Source of the DNA: Kribbella sp. VKM Ac-2568
Lineage (GTDB): Bacteria > Actinomycetota > Actinomycetes > Propionibacteriales > Kribbellaceae
Direction: 5' to 3'
Assembly: GCF_004345365.1 (NCBI RefSeq)
Contig: NZ_SLVF01000002.1
Span: forward strand, 62,001 to 126,000
Length of the DNA stretch: 64,000 nucleotides
In this document: positions 1 through 8,104 of the stretch, one piece after another
Numbering within the stretch: position 1 is the stretch's first letter
How the letters are laid out: every line of letters starts with the position of its first letter
The notes under the pieces: model-generated
What the model was told of the DNA's origin: nothing
Database searches by the model: none
What the model saw: only the letters and a program-made list of their open reading frames with translations
Translations under genes and position numbers: made by a program

Positions 1-2695
1 GGGCGAGTGACTCGACGTTGTCCTGCAGGGGCTTCGCACCGAGCTCGACCGCGCAACGATGCGCGTCCCGCAGGAGGTCTCCGGCACCGGCCCCCGGCAG
101 ACCGGCTGCCACCATCGCTTCGGCACAGCGCCAGCGTGAGACAGCCTGATGCCAGGGTGCACCCGCTGTGCCACAGGCCTCGACTGCTCTGCGCCAGCGG
201 TCGGGTTGATCCGGGTCGTCCCGGCAGCGTGCGACTTCGGCGAGGAAGAGTGCTTGATGCATCGCCTGGAAGTCCGAGTCCGGCCTACCTGTCGTGAAAG
301 GCTCCCACGGCCAGCCATCGATCACCTCCTCGACCGCTGAGACGACCTCGGCGACGCCCGCCAGGTCACCGACATCCCGGGCCATCCGCGCGGACTCGGC
401 GGCTGCGTGGGCGTAATGCGCCAGCAGGTAGTCATCCGCATCTGTGGGTGGTGCTCCGGGGACGGTGGTGACGCGGGTGCGCAGCCAGTCGAGTGCCTCT
501 CGCGGTTTTCCTTCGGCCACGAGTACCTCGGCGCCGCCGATGGCGATGATCTGGCGGATCCCCGGGAACGTGTCGGAGATCAGCTCCCGGGCGCGGTCGA
601 AATGCTGCCGGGCCTCCGGCAGCCTGCCGCGGCGCACGGCCAGCGATGCTGCGACGAGTCTGATCCCACCCCCGGCGATGCCTCGGCATCGAGCGGCGAG
701 TGCCGACCTCAGGAGATCCTGGCACTCCTGCCACCGGCCGGCCTCCAGCAGGCCATCGGCTGCTAGAAAGGCCAGGAAGTAGCCGAACAGATCCCGACCG
801 GGCGCCAGCATGTCGGCATGCCCTCGCAGCGCCACTTCCGTGGCCTCCGCCCGTCGGCCCAGACTCCGCAGAGCGTTCACCTGCCAGACGAACGCATCCA
901 GCAGATCGACCATCGCCCCGCAGGAGCGCGCCAACTGCTCGGCCTCTTGGGCATCGGCAATCGCCAGCGTCGGCGATCCGAACGCGATGACGCTCGCTCG
1001 TTCAGCCAGAGCCTCCGCCAGTGCTCGCTCGGAGCCGGCTCCACGAGCGATCCGTACAGCCTCATCAGCATGAGCCAGTGCCTCGGGCCGACCACTCCAA
1101 CTCTCGGCCGAGCCGAGCGCGGACAGAACTCGGGCACGTTCGGCACTGTCCGGGAAGGGAGTCGTCAGCTCGAGCGCTTCGTAGATGTCGGCGAAGACGG
1201 CCTCGATCGGCTCTGTCCGGTGCCAGCGCAGGATGCTCCGGTCGACCAGCAGATTCGCGGCCGGTAGAGGTTCGCGATCGCGGTCCACCAGCTTCAGCGC
1301 CCTGGTTAGTTGATCGATGGCAGCGTCCTCCCGCCCGACCCGCATGCAGACGGCGCCTGCCTGGAGGACGAGTTCGATGCGATCGGCGGCCGTTCCCCGG
1401 ACAGCCGGTGAGACCTGCTCCCAGATCTCGCAAACGCGCTCCAACTGCATGGCCTGTTCGGCCGGGGCTCGCAGATTCGCCGCATGCTCGGCGGCGACGA
1501 GCGACCAGCGGTACGTGTCGTCGAGCTGCCCGGCTTGCTGGCTGTGGACCGCGAGGTCGGCCGCGTCTGCTTCCACCGCTACCGAGGTGGTCTCCAGCAC
1601 TCGGAGATAGATGGCATGAATACGAGCTGCCTCGCCCGGCGGCAGACCGTCGTACAGGACGTCGGCGAGGAGCGGGTGGCGGAACCAGGACGGGTCGGCG
1701 GGGCCTGCTCGCAGTACGCCGCGCTGCTGAGCTTCGGTGAGGCATTCTGGCATCAGACTGACGTCGAACCCGTGCTCCGAGGCGACTGCTGCCAGGGTGG
1801 ACAGAGGCGTCGGGCGACCGCCGACAGCGAGCACCCGGACCAACTGACGCGCGGGCCCCGACAGGCTGTGCCACGCGGCCAGCAGCGCATCGCGGAGGCG
1901 GGCCGGTACGGTCGCCGGAAGGGCGGACTGCTCGCCCGACAGATCCTCGACGAGCAACTCGGTGAGATACGGGTTGCCACCCGACCTGGCCTGCACCTGG
2001 GTCACGAGGTCGATGTCCGGGGCCTGCCCCAGCAGGTGCTCCAACTGGACCGCGGTCGCGGCCGGCTCCAGCCGCTCGAGCTGGATCTCCTCGAAGGACG
2101 GCATCCGTCGCATGTCCGCGAGCCAGCTGTGCAGCGGATGACCGTCGCCACGATCTTCGTCGCGACACGTGCCGAGAACGGTCAGCCGCTGGCCGCGGAA
2201 GCCGGTGATCAGGTAGGCAAGCACGTCCAGTGACGCCACGTCCGCCCAGTGCAGGTCGTCGACGACCAGGACCGTTCGATGATGCTCCGCGATCCGGTTG
2301 AGCACCAGGTCGATCAACGGGATCAGCCGGTCTGTCGCCGCGATCGGCGCCGTTCCCAGCATCGGCAGCAGGGTGCTCAGCTCGTCCACGCCGGCCAGCA
2401 CCTCCGCGCGTTCGGCAGGGGCGGCCTGGGCGAGCCAGTTCTGCAGGACACCGATGATCGGCGCGTACGGGACCGAGGCGCCGCCGAAGTGGACGCAGGA
2501 GCCCCAGAGGACCAGGAGGTCGGAATCATTCGAGGTCTCGCGGACCAGGCGGGTCTTGCCGACGCCGGCCTCACCGTGGACGACCAGCGCGCACGGCTGT
2601 CCGTCTGCCGCGCGCCGGACCACGCGAGCGAGCAGATCCAGCTCGGCACCCCGCCCGGCAAGCCGATGATCAGGCCGTACCCCCACAGGCCTCAC
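1..2695 (-). CDS. Large ATP-dependent transcriptional regulator, MalT/LuxR (LAL) type, 3' end outside the window
   Basis: The frame is open from a GTG at 2695 to the window edge, about 898 codons, so the C-terminus is missing. The N-terminus carries an AAA/STAND ATPase module: a Walker A (GEAGVGKTRLVRE) near residue 37 and a Walker B (TVLVVDDLHWAD) near residue 135. The rest looks like a helical repeat (TPR-like) region with many A-L-A-E segments, as in large ATP-binding LuxR regulators, which bind ATP and an inducer and activate transcription through a C-terminal HTH. That HTH would lie beyond the window, so the LuxR class is inferred from the N-terminal architecture. A second in-frame GTG at 2710 is an alternative start; TAG lies just upstream of it. 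It is divergent from the DUF6624 gene at 2758. Confidence 0.8.
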   Translation of the reverse strand, partial: MRPVGVRPDHRLAGRGAELDLLARVVRRAADGQPCALVVHGEAGVGKTRLVRETSNDSDLLVLWGSCVHFGGASVPYAPIIGVLQNWLAQAAPAERAEVLAGVDELSTLLPMLGTAPIAATDRLIPLIDLVLNRIAEHHRTVLVVDDLHWADVASLDVLAYLITGFRGQRLTVLGTCRDEDRGDGHPLHSWLADMRRMPSFEEIQLERLEPAATAVQLEHLLGQAPDIDLVTQVQARSGGNPYLTELLVEDLSGEQSALPATVPARLRDALLAAWHSLSGPARQLVRVLAVGGRPTPLSTLAAVASEHGFDVSLMPECLTEAQQRGVLRAGPADPSWFRHPLLADVLYDGLPPGEAARIHAIYLRVLETTSVAVEADAADLAVHSQQAGQLDDTYRWSLVAAEHAANLRAPAEQAMQLERVCEIWEQVSPAVRGTAADRIELVLQAGAVCMRVGREDAAIDQLTRALKLVDRDREPLPAANLLVDRSILRWHRTEPIEAVFADIYEALELTTPFPDSAERARVLSALGSAESWSGRPEALAHADEAVRIARGAGSERALAEALAERASVIAFGSPTLAIADAQEAEQLARSCGAMVDLLDAFVWQVNALRSLGRRAEATEVALRGHADMLAPGRDLFGYFLAFLAADGLLEAGRWQECQDLLRSALAARCRGIAGGGIRLVAASLAVRRGRLPEARQHFDRARELISDTFPGIRQIIAIGGAEVLVAEGKPREALDWLRTRVTTVPGAPPTDADDYLLAHYAHAAAESARMARDVGDLAGVAEVVSAVEEVIDGWPWEPFTTGRPDSDFQAMHQALFLAEVARCRDDPDQPDRWRRAVEACGTAGAPWHQAVSRWRCAEAMVAAGLPGAGAGDLLRDAHRCAVELGAKPLQDNVESLA

Positions 2696-2757
2696 CGTTG
2701 CAGTCTCCACCCGCTTCTAGGCATCCGCCAGCAGGTTTCGCGCCTAGAGTCCCGTCC

Positions 2758-3435
2758 ATGGATCACGAACTCCGGGCTGAGCTGATGCGGCGGGCGAAGG
2801 CTGATGGTGCGGCTGTGAAAGCGCTTCTTGCGGCAGCGGAGAGTTACCGGGATCTGCCGATCCTGAGGTCTGGGGCTCGGCCGGTCAGTCCTTGGCCGTA
2901 CACGTTGCTCGAGTGGTCGCCGGTGGAGACTGCGCCGGGGCCGGTACGGCGGGTGGTTGAGGTGGTGCGGGGGAACGTGGCGTGGTTGCGGGAGGTTGTG
3001 GAGGACCGTGGGTGGCCGGGGCGGTCGGTGGTTGGGGTTGAGGGAGTGGATGCTGCGTGGCTGATCTTGCAGCACGCGGGGTCCGGCGTGCCGACGTTGG
3101 GGACGGTGGAGAACCTGGCGTTTCAGGCGGCGGTGGTGCCGTTGTTGAGTGAAGCCGTCGGGCTTGGTGAGGCTCATCCTCGGCAGCTGGCGCATGTGGT
3201 GGACTCGCTGTGCGAGCGGCGGGACGAGAGGCCGCAGTACGCCGTGCTGATGTCCGCCTATTCCATCCAGGACGGTCGCGCGGTGTTTCCAGCCGGATTC
3301 GATCACGTGGGGATCGAGCGGCGGCGGGCGGAGGTCGGGCTGATCTCACTGGCAGAGGAAGCACGGCGGCGGGCGGAGGGCGAAAGGTTCCTCCCGGCCG
3401 CGGGACACGCGCCGGAGCCCTGGCCGGAGACCTAG
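2758..3435 (+). CDS. DUF6624-like hypothetical protein
   Basis: A 225-residue cytoplasmic protein without signal peptide or membrane segment. Residues about 60-170 contain NVAWLREVVEDRGWP followed by a G-x-x-A-A-W-L-x-x-Q-H-A pattern and a later Q-Y segment, the layout I associate with DUF6624, a family of unknown function common in actinobacteria. The ATG at 2758 is preferred over an upstream TTG at 2698 because similarity begins only after it and it leaves room for the divergent regulator promoter. The gene ends at a TAG that starts a strong hairpin shared with the convergent aldo/keto reductase gene. No function is proposed. Confidence 0.75.
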   Translation: MDHELRAELMRRAKADGAAVKALLAAAESYRDLPILRSGARPVSPWPYTLLEWSPVETAPGPVRRVVEVVRGNVAWLREVVEDRGWPGRSVVGVEGVDAAWLILQHAGSGVPTLGTVENLAFQAAVVPLLSEAVGLGEAHPRQLAHVVDSLCERRDERPQYAVLMSAYSIQDGRAVFPAGFDHVGIERRRAEVGLISLAEEARRRAEGERFLPAAGHAPEPWPET

Positions 3436-3465
3436 GACCGCCACCAAGGACGCTGGTGGCGGTCC
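3435..3465. terminator. Bidirectional hairpin terminator
   Basis: A perfect 12-bp inverted repeat (GGACCGCCACCA at 3435-3446 and its complement at 3454-3465) with a 7-nt loop lies between the stop codons of two convergent genes. There is no clear U-run, so it may stop transcription as an unusually stable stem. Confidence 0.65.
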
Positions 3466-3471
3466 GTGCGG

Positions 3472-4482
3472 TCAGCGCCTTTCAGGGGAATCGGCCAGCA
3501 GGGTGTCGATCTCGATCCTGGTCGAGTCGGACAGGGGGCCGATGGCGATCGCGGCCGCGTGCTCGGCCACCTGCTCCGGAGTACGGGCTCCGGGCAACGG
3601 GATGATCACCGGGTCCAGCGCCCAGACGTAGGCGAGCGCACCCTGGACGAGCGTCCTGCCGTCGGTGGTCAGGAGCTCCCGGACCGCATCCAGGCGACGG
3701 AGCCAGTCAGCCATGGCGTCGTCGTCGAAGTACGTCCACCACGGCGTATCCCGCCGTACGTCGTCCGCGGCCGGGCGGTTCGACAGGTCGTACTTGCCGG
3801 TCAGCAGACCCATCGCGAGCGGCGTCCGGGCGAGCACCGCGAAGTCCTGCTCGTGAGCGGCGGTGAGGACCTCGGCGTGGTGACCGAAGACGTTGATCTG
3901 CGTCTGCACGCTGACGGCGTCCGCCGACTTGCCGAAGGTCGCGATCATCGCCGGGTCGTCGACACTCGTGCCGAAGTTCTTGACCTTGCCATCGGCAACA
4001 AGTTGCTCCAGCGTCGCGACCACGTCCTCGGCCGCGGCCGGCGTGTCCACACCGCCGTGCAACTGGTACAGATCGATCGACTCGACGCCGAGCCGGCGCA
4101 GACTCCCCTCGCACGCGTCCCGGACGACGGCCGGCGTCACCTCCTGCGAGGTGGACTTGCGGGTCGTCTCGTCGAACCGGTTGCCGAACTTCGTCGCCAC
4201 CACGATCTCGGCCCGCACGCTCTCGGGCAGTTGAGCCAGGGCCTTGCCGATCACCCGCTCGCTGTGGCCGGCGCCGTACACGTCGGCCGTGTCCAGCAGC
4301 CGGATGCCGGCGTCGACCGCGGTGTGGATCATCCGGATGCTGACCTCGTCGTCAACCTCGCCCCGGCCGGCCGGCCGGCCGTTGGACTCGAACGGTCCTC
4401 CGATCGCCCAGCATCCGACTCCCAGTGCGCTGGTACTCCGGCCGGTCCGTCCGAGCCGCCGTCCTGTCGTTGCTGCCATCAT
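3472..4482 (-). CDS. Aldo/keto reductase
   Basis: A 336-residue NAD(P)H-dependent oxidoreductase of the aldo/keto reductase superfamily. The AKR catalytic tetrad is visible: Asp and Tyr in LLDTADVYGAGHSE, Lys in VVATKFGNR and His in DLYQLHGGVD. The C-terminal cofactor-binding segment is LPGARTPEQVAEH. Length and motif order match bacterial AKRs of the general stress / YajO-Tas type, which reduce aldehydes and ketones; the substrate cannot be read from the sequence. The gene is monocistronic, convergent with the DUF6624 gene, and followed on the other side by a hydrolase remnant. Confidence 0.9.
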   Translation of the reverse strand: MMAATTGRRLGRTGRSTSALGVGCWAIGGPFESNGRPAGRGEVDDEVSIRMIHTAVDAGIRLLDTADVYGAGHSERVIGKALAQLPESVRAEIVVATKFGNRFDETTRKSTSQEVTPAVVRDACEGSLRRLGVESIDLYQLHGGVDTPAAAEDVVATLEQLVADGKVKNFGTSVDDPAMIATFGKSADAVSVQTQINVFGHHAEVLTAAHEQDFAVLARTPLAMGLLTGKYDLSNRPAADDVRRDTPWWTYFDDDAMADWLRRLDAVRELLTTDGRTLVQGALAYVWALDPVIIPLPGARTPEQVAEHAAAIAIGPLSDSTRIEIDTLLADSPERR

Positions 4483-4677
4483 CTACTCCTCCATCCGCGG
4501 GCATGCGAAACCACGGCAGCACGCAAGCCCGTGTGCCTGATATTCGGTTCTCATCTCGGTCGGTCGCGAGGCGGCGGTTGTGCCCTCCTCGGCGACTCTC
4601 ACTACCCCACCCTGCTACCTGGAGTGAACTCCAGGTCAACCCCAATTCCCCTACCCTCGTCAGATCCGCCTGACCAG

Positions 4678-4974
4678 CAGGAGGACTGCCGGGTCGAGGC
4701 CGAGGGTGCGCGGCAGTTCGATGTGGCTACGGCCGTTGCCCTTGAGGTTGCCTACAGCAACCAGGCCCGGTCTGCAGAGGTCACGACTAACGGGGTGCCG
4801 TCGCTGCTGATCCGAGCAGAGCCCAGCCAGTATGTTTCCGCCGAAAGGGCGACCGAGCTGGAGGCCTGCGGCTTCACCGTGAGGTCGATCGAAGGTGCCG
4901 GACACAGTGTCTGGTACGGACACTTCGAGGAGTTCATGGCCGCGCTCGACCCAACAACTGACAGCAACGGTTAG
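4678..4974 (+). pseudogene. C-terminal remnant of an alpha/beta-hydrolase
   Basis: Only the last third of an alpha/beta-hydrolase fold is recognisable. It includes a beta strand PSLLIRAEPSQYVSAE, then a strand and the catalytic-histidine loop IEGAGHSVWYGHFEEF near the end. The nucleophile elbow (G-x-S-x-G) and everything upstream are missing. The frame is open upstream, but that part is antisense to the aldo/keto reductase gene and shows no homology. A GTG at 4723 could start a short product. I read this as a degraded gene rather than a functional small protein. Confidence 0.55.
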
Positions 4975-4985
4975 GCTCCACCACT

Positions 4986-5054
4986 ATGTCCGACCTGATT
5001 CCCCTCACCAAGGGTGCGCACGGCTTTGGTGGACGTAGCGATTCCGCGTCATGA
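4986..5054 (+). CDS. Possible 22-residue leader peptide or 5' gene fragment
   Basis: ATG at 4986 opens a 22-codon frame (MSDLIPLTKGAHGF then eight more residues) whose TGA overlaps the ATG of the next gene as ATGA (5051-5054), the signature of translational coupling. It may be a true coupled leader peptide. It may also be the 5' stub of a deleted gene that now provides the ribosome entry site for the membrane protein downstream, whose own start has no good Shine-Dalgarno. The evidence is only the overlap and the short length. Confidence 0.3.
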   Translation: MSDLIPLTKGAHGFGGRSDSAS

Positions 5055-7357
5055 AGGACGGGTCTGGGAGGTCTACCAAGCCACCATTCTTGGGTGCACT
5101 CGTCTGGCTGCTCCCCGCGGCGACCTTGTACTGGGTACTGGCAGGCACGGGGGTGGGGAACGGCGACATCCTCCGCTACTCGGCCTACTTCGCGGGCTGT
5201 GTGGTGCTGCCGGGAGTGCTGCTGCTGCGAGCTTTCGCGCCGGGGCGGCGGACCTGGCCGGAGGACGTGGGCACCGGCATCGTCGTGGGGCTCTCCTACG
5301 AGCTGCTGGGGTGGGCCCTGTTCACGGCCGCTGGGACACAGCAGTGGTTGGTGGTGTGGCCTGCGGCGGTCCTGGTCGTCTTTGCCGCGGTACCGCGGTT
5401 ACGGCGCTGCTGGCGGGCGCAGGACGCGCCGCGGCTGCCACTCGCCTGGGGCGCCACGCTTGCGCTCCTGCTGTCGGCGACGCTGCTGCTGTACTACGGG
5501 GGCACGGTCAGCGCCTCGCCGGTCCCGAAGTACGGCGGCGACTACTACCAGGACATGCTCTGGCACCTGAGCATCGTGCACGAGCTGGGCCGCTCCGTCC
5601 CGCCGGAGATTCCGCAGGTGGCGGGCGAGACGATGCAGTACCACTGGTTCGCCGACGCACACCTGGCGTCGGCCGCACAGATCGCCGGGATCGACCCCCG
5701 AATCGTGCTGTTCAGGCTGTGGTTCGCCCCGATCATCATCGGGCTCGTCCTCGCGGTGGCTGCACTCGCACGCCAGGTCAGCGGTGCCTGGTGGACCGCC
5801 CCGCTCGCGGTCGCCCTGACGACGATCGTCCAGCGGCTCGCGATCTGGAAGTTCGTCGGCGGCCTCGGGGCCTCACCACTCGTGTTCCTGAGCCCGTCCC
5901 AGTCCTTCGGGACGACGATCAGCGTCGGAGCCGCGGCACTGCTGATCGGCGCCCTGTACCGCGGTGCCCCGCGACGGTCCTGGGTGATCGTGCTGCTGGT
6001 CGTCTGCGTATCCGCCGGCTCCAAGCCCACCGCTGTGCCGCTGCTGCTCGGCGGAACCGGTCTGGCGGCGCTGTTCCTGCTGGTACGGAACAGGCGCATC
6101 CCCTGGCCGACCGTCGGCGTCGGCGTCGCACTGGTCGGTGTGACGGTGGCGTCGATGCTGACTGTGGCGGGCAGTACCGCGGGGACTCCGCTGCGCCTGT
6201 TCGGGGCCTTGCGGGCCTTCCCGGGATACACCGCTCTGACCGGTGACACCGCCGTTCCGGCGCCGGGTGGATGGATCGTCGAAGGGCTCCGCGACGACCA
6301 GCAGACGCTGACCTGGGCGATCGCGATCCTGGTGTCCGTCGTGGTGAGCAGGGCGGTGTGGGTCGTGGCGTTCCTGGGTCTGGCACAGCGCCGGACCCGT
6401 ACCGATCCGGCGCAGTGGTGGCTGGTCGGCACGCTCATCGCCGCCATGCTCGGATTCCTGGTCGTCGACCATCCGGGCTTTGGCCAGTTCTACTTCCTCG
6501 GCAGCGCGCTGCCCTTCGCCGCCGTCGCCGCGGGCTACACGATCCACGGCGCGGTCACCGGACGTCGCCGCCCGGCCCGCCGGGTGATCATCGCCGGTGG
6601 CCTGCTGGCCGGTGCGGCGCTCGCTCTGGCGATCAAGGCGTTCGGCAACATCGACGCCCGGCCTGTCTCCCCGGCGGAGATCACGCGGGCGGTAACCGAG
6701 CCGATGCTGTGGCTTGCGGCGACGCTCGCGGTCGGGCTGGTCGGTTGGTTCGTCCTTCGCGCCGTCCGTCCCCAGGTCCGTGGCCTCGGCCTGGCCCTGC
6801 TGATGTGCGTCGCGGTCGGCCTCGCCCTGCCCAGCCGGCCCTGGTTGGAGTGGCGCAATGCGGCGGACGCGCTCACCGGGGAGGCCCCGCAGATCCCGGT
6901 CCCGGCGGTGCCGCTGTTCACCACGGACGAGATCCAGGCCGCGCTGTGGCTGGAGCGCAACGCGGGAGGGTACGACGTGGTCGTGACGAACACCGCCTGC
7001 CTGTCGCGACCACGTCGTCCGGCCTGTGACGCGCGTGGCTACCTGGTGAGCGGTGTCGGCGGTCACCGAACGCTGATGGAAGGCTGGGCCTACACGCAGC
7101 AATCGCTGGCCAACCAAGGCGGGACGAACGTCAACTACAGGCAGCTGCCGTCGCCCTGGCCCGACCGGGTGGAGCTGACGACGAAGGCACTCACGGCGCC
7201 GACGCCTGACCTGCTGGAGACCCTGCGCCGCGACTACGGTGTCCGTTGGGTCTTCGCGGACAAGCGGGCCGGCACGGTCGCCGAGCGCACGCTCGACCGG
7301 CTCGCCGACCGGCGGTACACCCGAGGGCAAATCATCATCTATAAGCTCAGGGACTGA
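5051..7357 (+). CDS. Large polytopic membrane protein, possibly GT-C glycosyltransferase-like
   Basis: A 768-residue integral membrane protein with roughly a dozen or more hydrophobic segments spread through residues 10-600 and a soluble C-terminal region of about 150 residues. Between the early helices there is a polar loop with acidic residues (YGGDYYQDMLWHLSIVHEL) and Q-Y-H-W-F. An acidic first-loop motif followed by many helices and a C-terminal soluble domain is typical of GT-C type, lipid-linked-sugar-dependent transferases, but no family signature is certain. The C-terminal domain contains several Cys (TACLSRPRRPACDARG). The following methyltransferase gene, 67 bp downstream, is on the same strand. 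Start chosen for the ATGA coupling at 5051. Confidence 0.7.
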   Translation: MKDGSGRSTKPPFLGALVWLLPAATLYWVLAGTGVGNGDILRYSAYFAGCVVLPGVLLLRAFAPGRRTWPEDVGTGIVVGLSYELLGWALFTAAGTQQWLVVWPAAVLVVFAAVPRLRRCWRAQDAPRLPLAWGATLALLLSATLLLYYGGTVSASPVPKYGGDYYQDMLWHLSIVHELGRSVPPEIPQVAGETMQYHWFADAHLASAAQIAGIDPRIVLFRLWFAPIIIGLVLAVAALARQVSGAWWTAPLAVALTTIVQRLAIWKFVGGLGASPLVFLSPSQSFGTTISVGAAALLIGALYRGAPRRSWVIVLLVVCVSAGSKPTAVPLLLGGTGLAALFLLVRNRRIPWPTVGVGVALVGVTVASMLTVAGSTAGTPLRLFGALRAFPGYTALTGDTAVPAPGGWIVEGLRDDQQTLTWAIAILVSVVVSRAVWVVAFLGLAQRRTRTDPAQWWLVGTLIAAMLGFLVVDHPGFGQFYFLGSALPFAAVAAGYTIHGAVTGRRRPARRVIIAGGLLAGAALALAIKAFGNIDARPVSPAEITRAVTEPMLWLAATLAVGLVGWFVLRAVRPQVRGLGLALLMCVAVGLALPSRPWLEWRNAADALTGEAPQIPVPAVPLFTTDEIQAALWLERNAGGYDVVVTNTACLSRPRRPACDARGYLVSGVGGHRTLMEGWAYTQQSLANQGGTNVNYRQLPSPWPDRVELTTKALTAPTPDLLETLRRDYGVRWVFADKRAGTVAERTLDRLADRRYTRGQIIIYKLRD

Positions 7358-7424
7358 ACGAGTTCGTTGACTTAGCGTGTCCAGACACTGAAGCATGGTC
7401 CATCCCCGACCGAGGAGATACCCA

Positions 7425-8048
7425 ATGGAGGGCCTGAAAAGCGTTCTCAGGCATGTGCCCGCCTACGTCCTGCTGCAGCGCATCGTCGGCGCCGACCGCT
7501 TGCGCTACCGCTGCATAGAGGAGATCCGGCCGGGTGAAACCGTCCTGGACGTCGGCTGCGGCCCTGCGTACTACTTCCCGCGGCTGCCCCAGCCGGTGAA
7601 ATACCACGGGTTCGACACGGATGCGCCGTACATCGACTGGGCCGAGCAGCGCTTCGGCGGTGAGAACGCCAGCTTCCATTGCGGCATCTTCGACGAAGCC
7701 GCTGCACGGGCGCTGCCGCAGATCGACGTGGTGCTGCTGCTCGGGCTGCTGCATCACATGTCGGACGAGCAGTGCACAGAGCTGCTCAACCTGTCCGCGA
7801 GCGTGCTGAGTCCGGGCGGCCGGGTGATCAGCCTCGACACCTGCTTCGAGCCGACCCAGGGCCGGATCTCGCGGTGGATGTCGGAGAACGACCGCGGCGA
7901 GTATGTCCGGGAGCCGGCGGCGTTCGAGAAGCTCGCTCTGCAGTCGTTCGGCCAGGTCGAAGGCAAGGTCGTCAACGATGCCACCCATATTCCAGCGAGC
8001 TACTGGATGATGACGATGACGGCGCCGACCGGATCCTGGGCCGAATAA
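7425..8048 (+). CDS. SAM-dependent methyltransferase, class I
   Basis: A 207-residue Rossmann-fold methyltransferase. Motif I is VLDVGCGPAYYF near residue 40, the acidic post-I residue is in GFDTD, and the motif IV region is DVVLLLGLLHHM. The ATG at 7425 is preferred over 7395 because GAGGAG lies 7 nt upstream. Class I enzymes with this LGLLHHM region methylate small molecules or lipids; the substrate is unknown. It follows the large membrane protein gene in the same direction and may be co-transcribed. It is convergent with the sbcC-like gene, 56 bp away. Confidence 0.85.
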   Translation: MEGLKSVLRHVPAYVLLQRIVGADRLRYRCIEEIRPGETVLDVGCGPAYYFPRLPQPVKYHGFDTDAPYIDWAEQRFGGENASFHCGIFDEAAARALPQIDVVLLLGLLHHMSDEQCTELLNLSASVLSPGGRVISLDTCFEPTQGRISRWMSENDRGEYVREPAAFEKLALQSFGQVEGKVVNDATHIPASYWMMTMTAPTGSWAE

Positions 8049-8104
8049 GGCCCTGGCCTCTCAGTGCCGGAAGGGCGGCCGCGCCGAGTGACGGGTGGGT
8101 CTGG

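Noticed and set aside
1065..2168. A 367-codon minus-strand open frame inside the truncated regulator
   Set aside because: Arg/Ala/Gly-rich composition; a neighbouring frame gives Walker A and B motifs and normal codon bias.
3466..4677. A plus-strand open frame antisense to the aldo/keto reductase gene
   Set aside because: It mirrors the AKR codons; only the part after 4678 shows hydrolase similarity.
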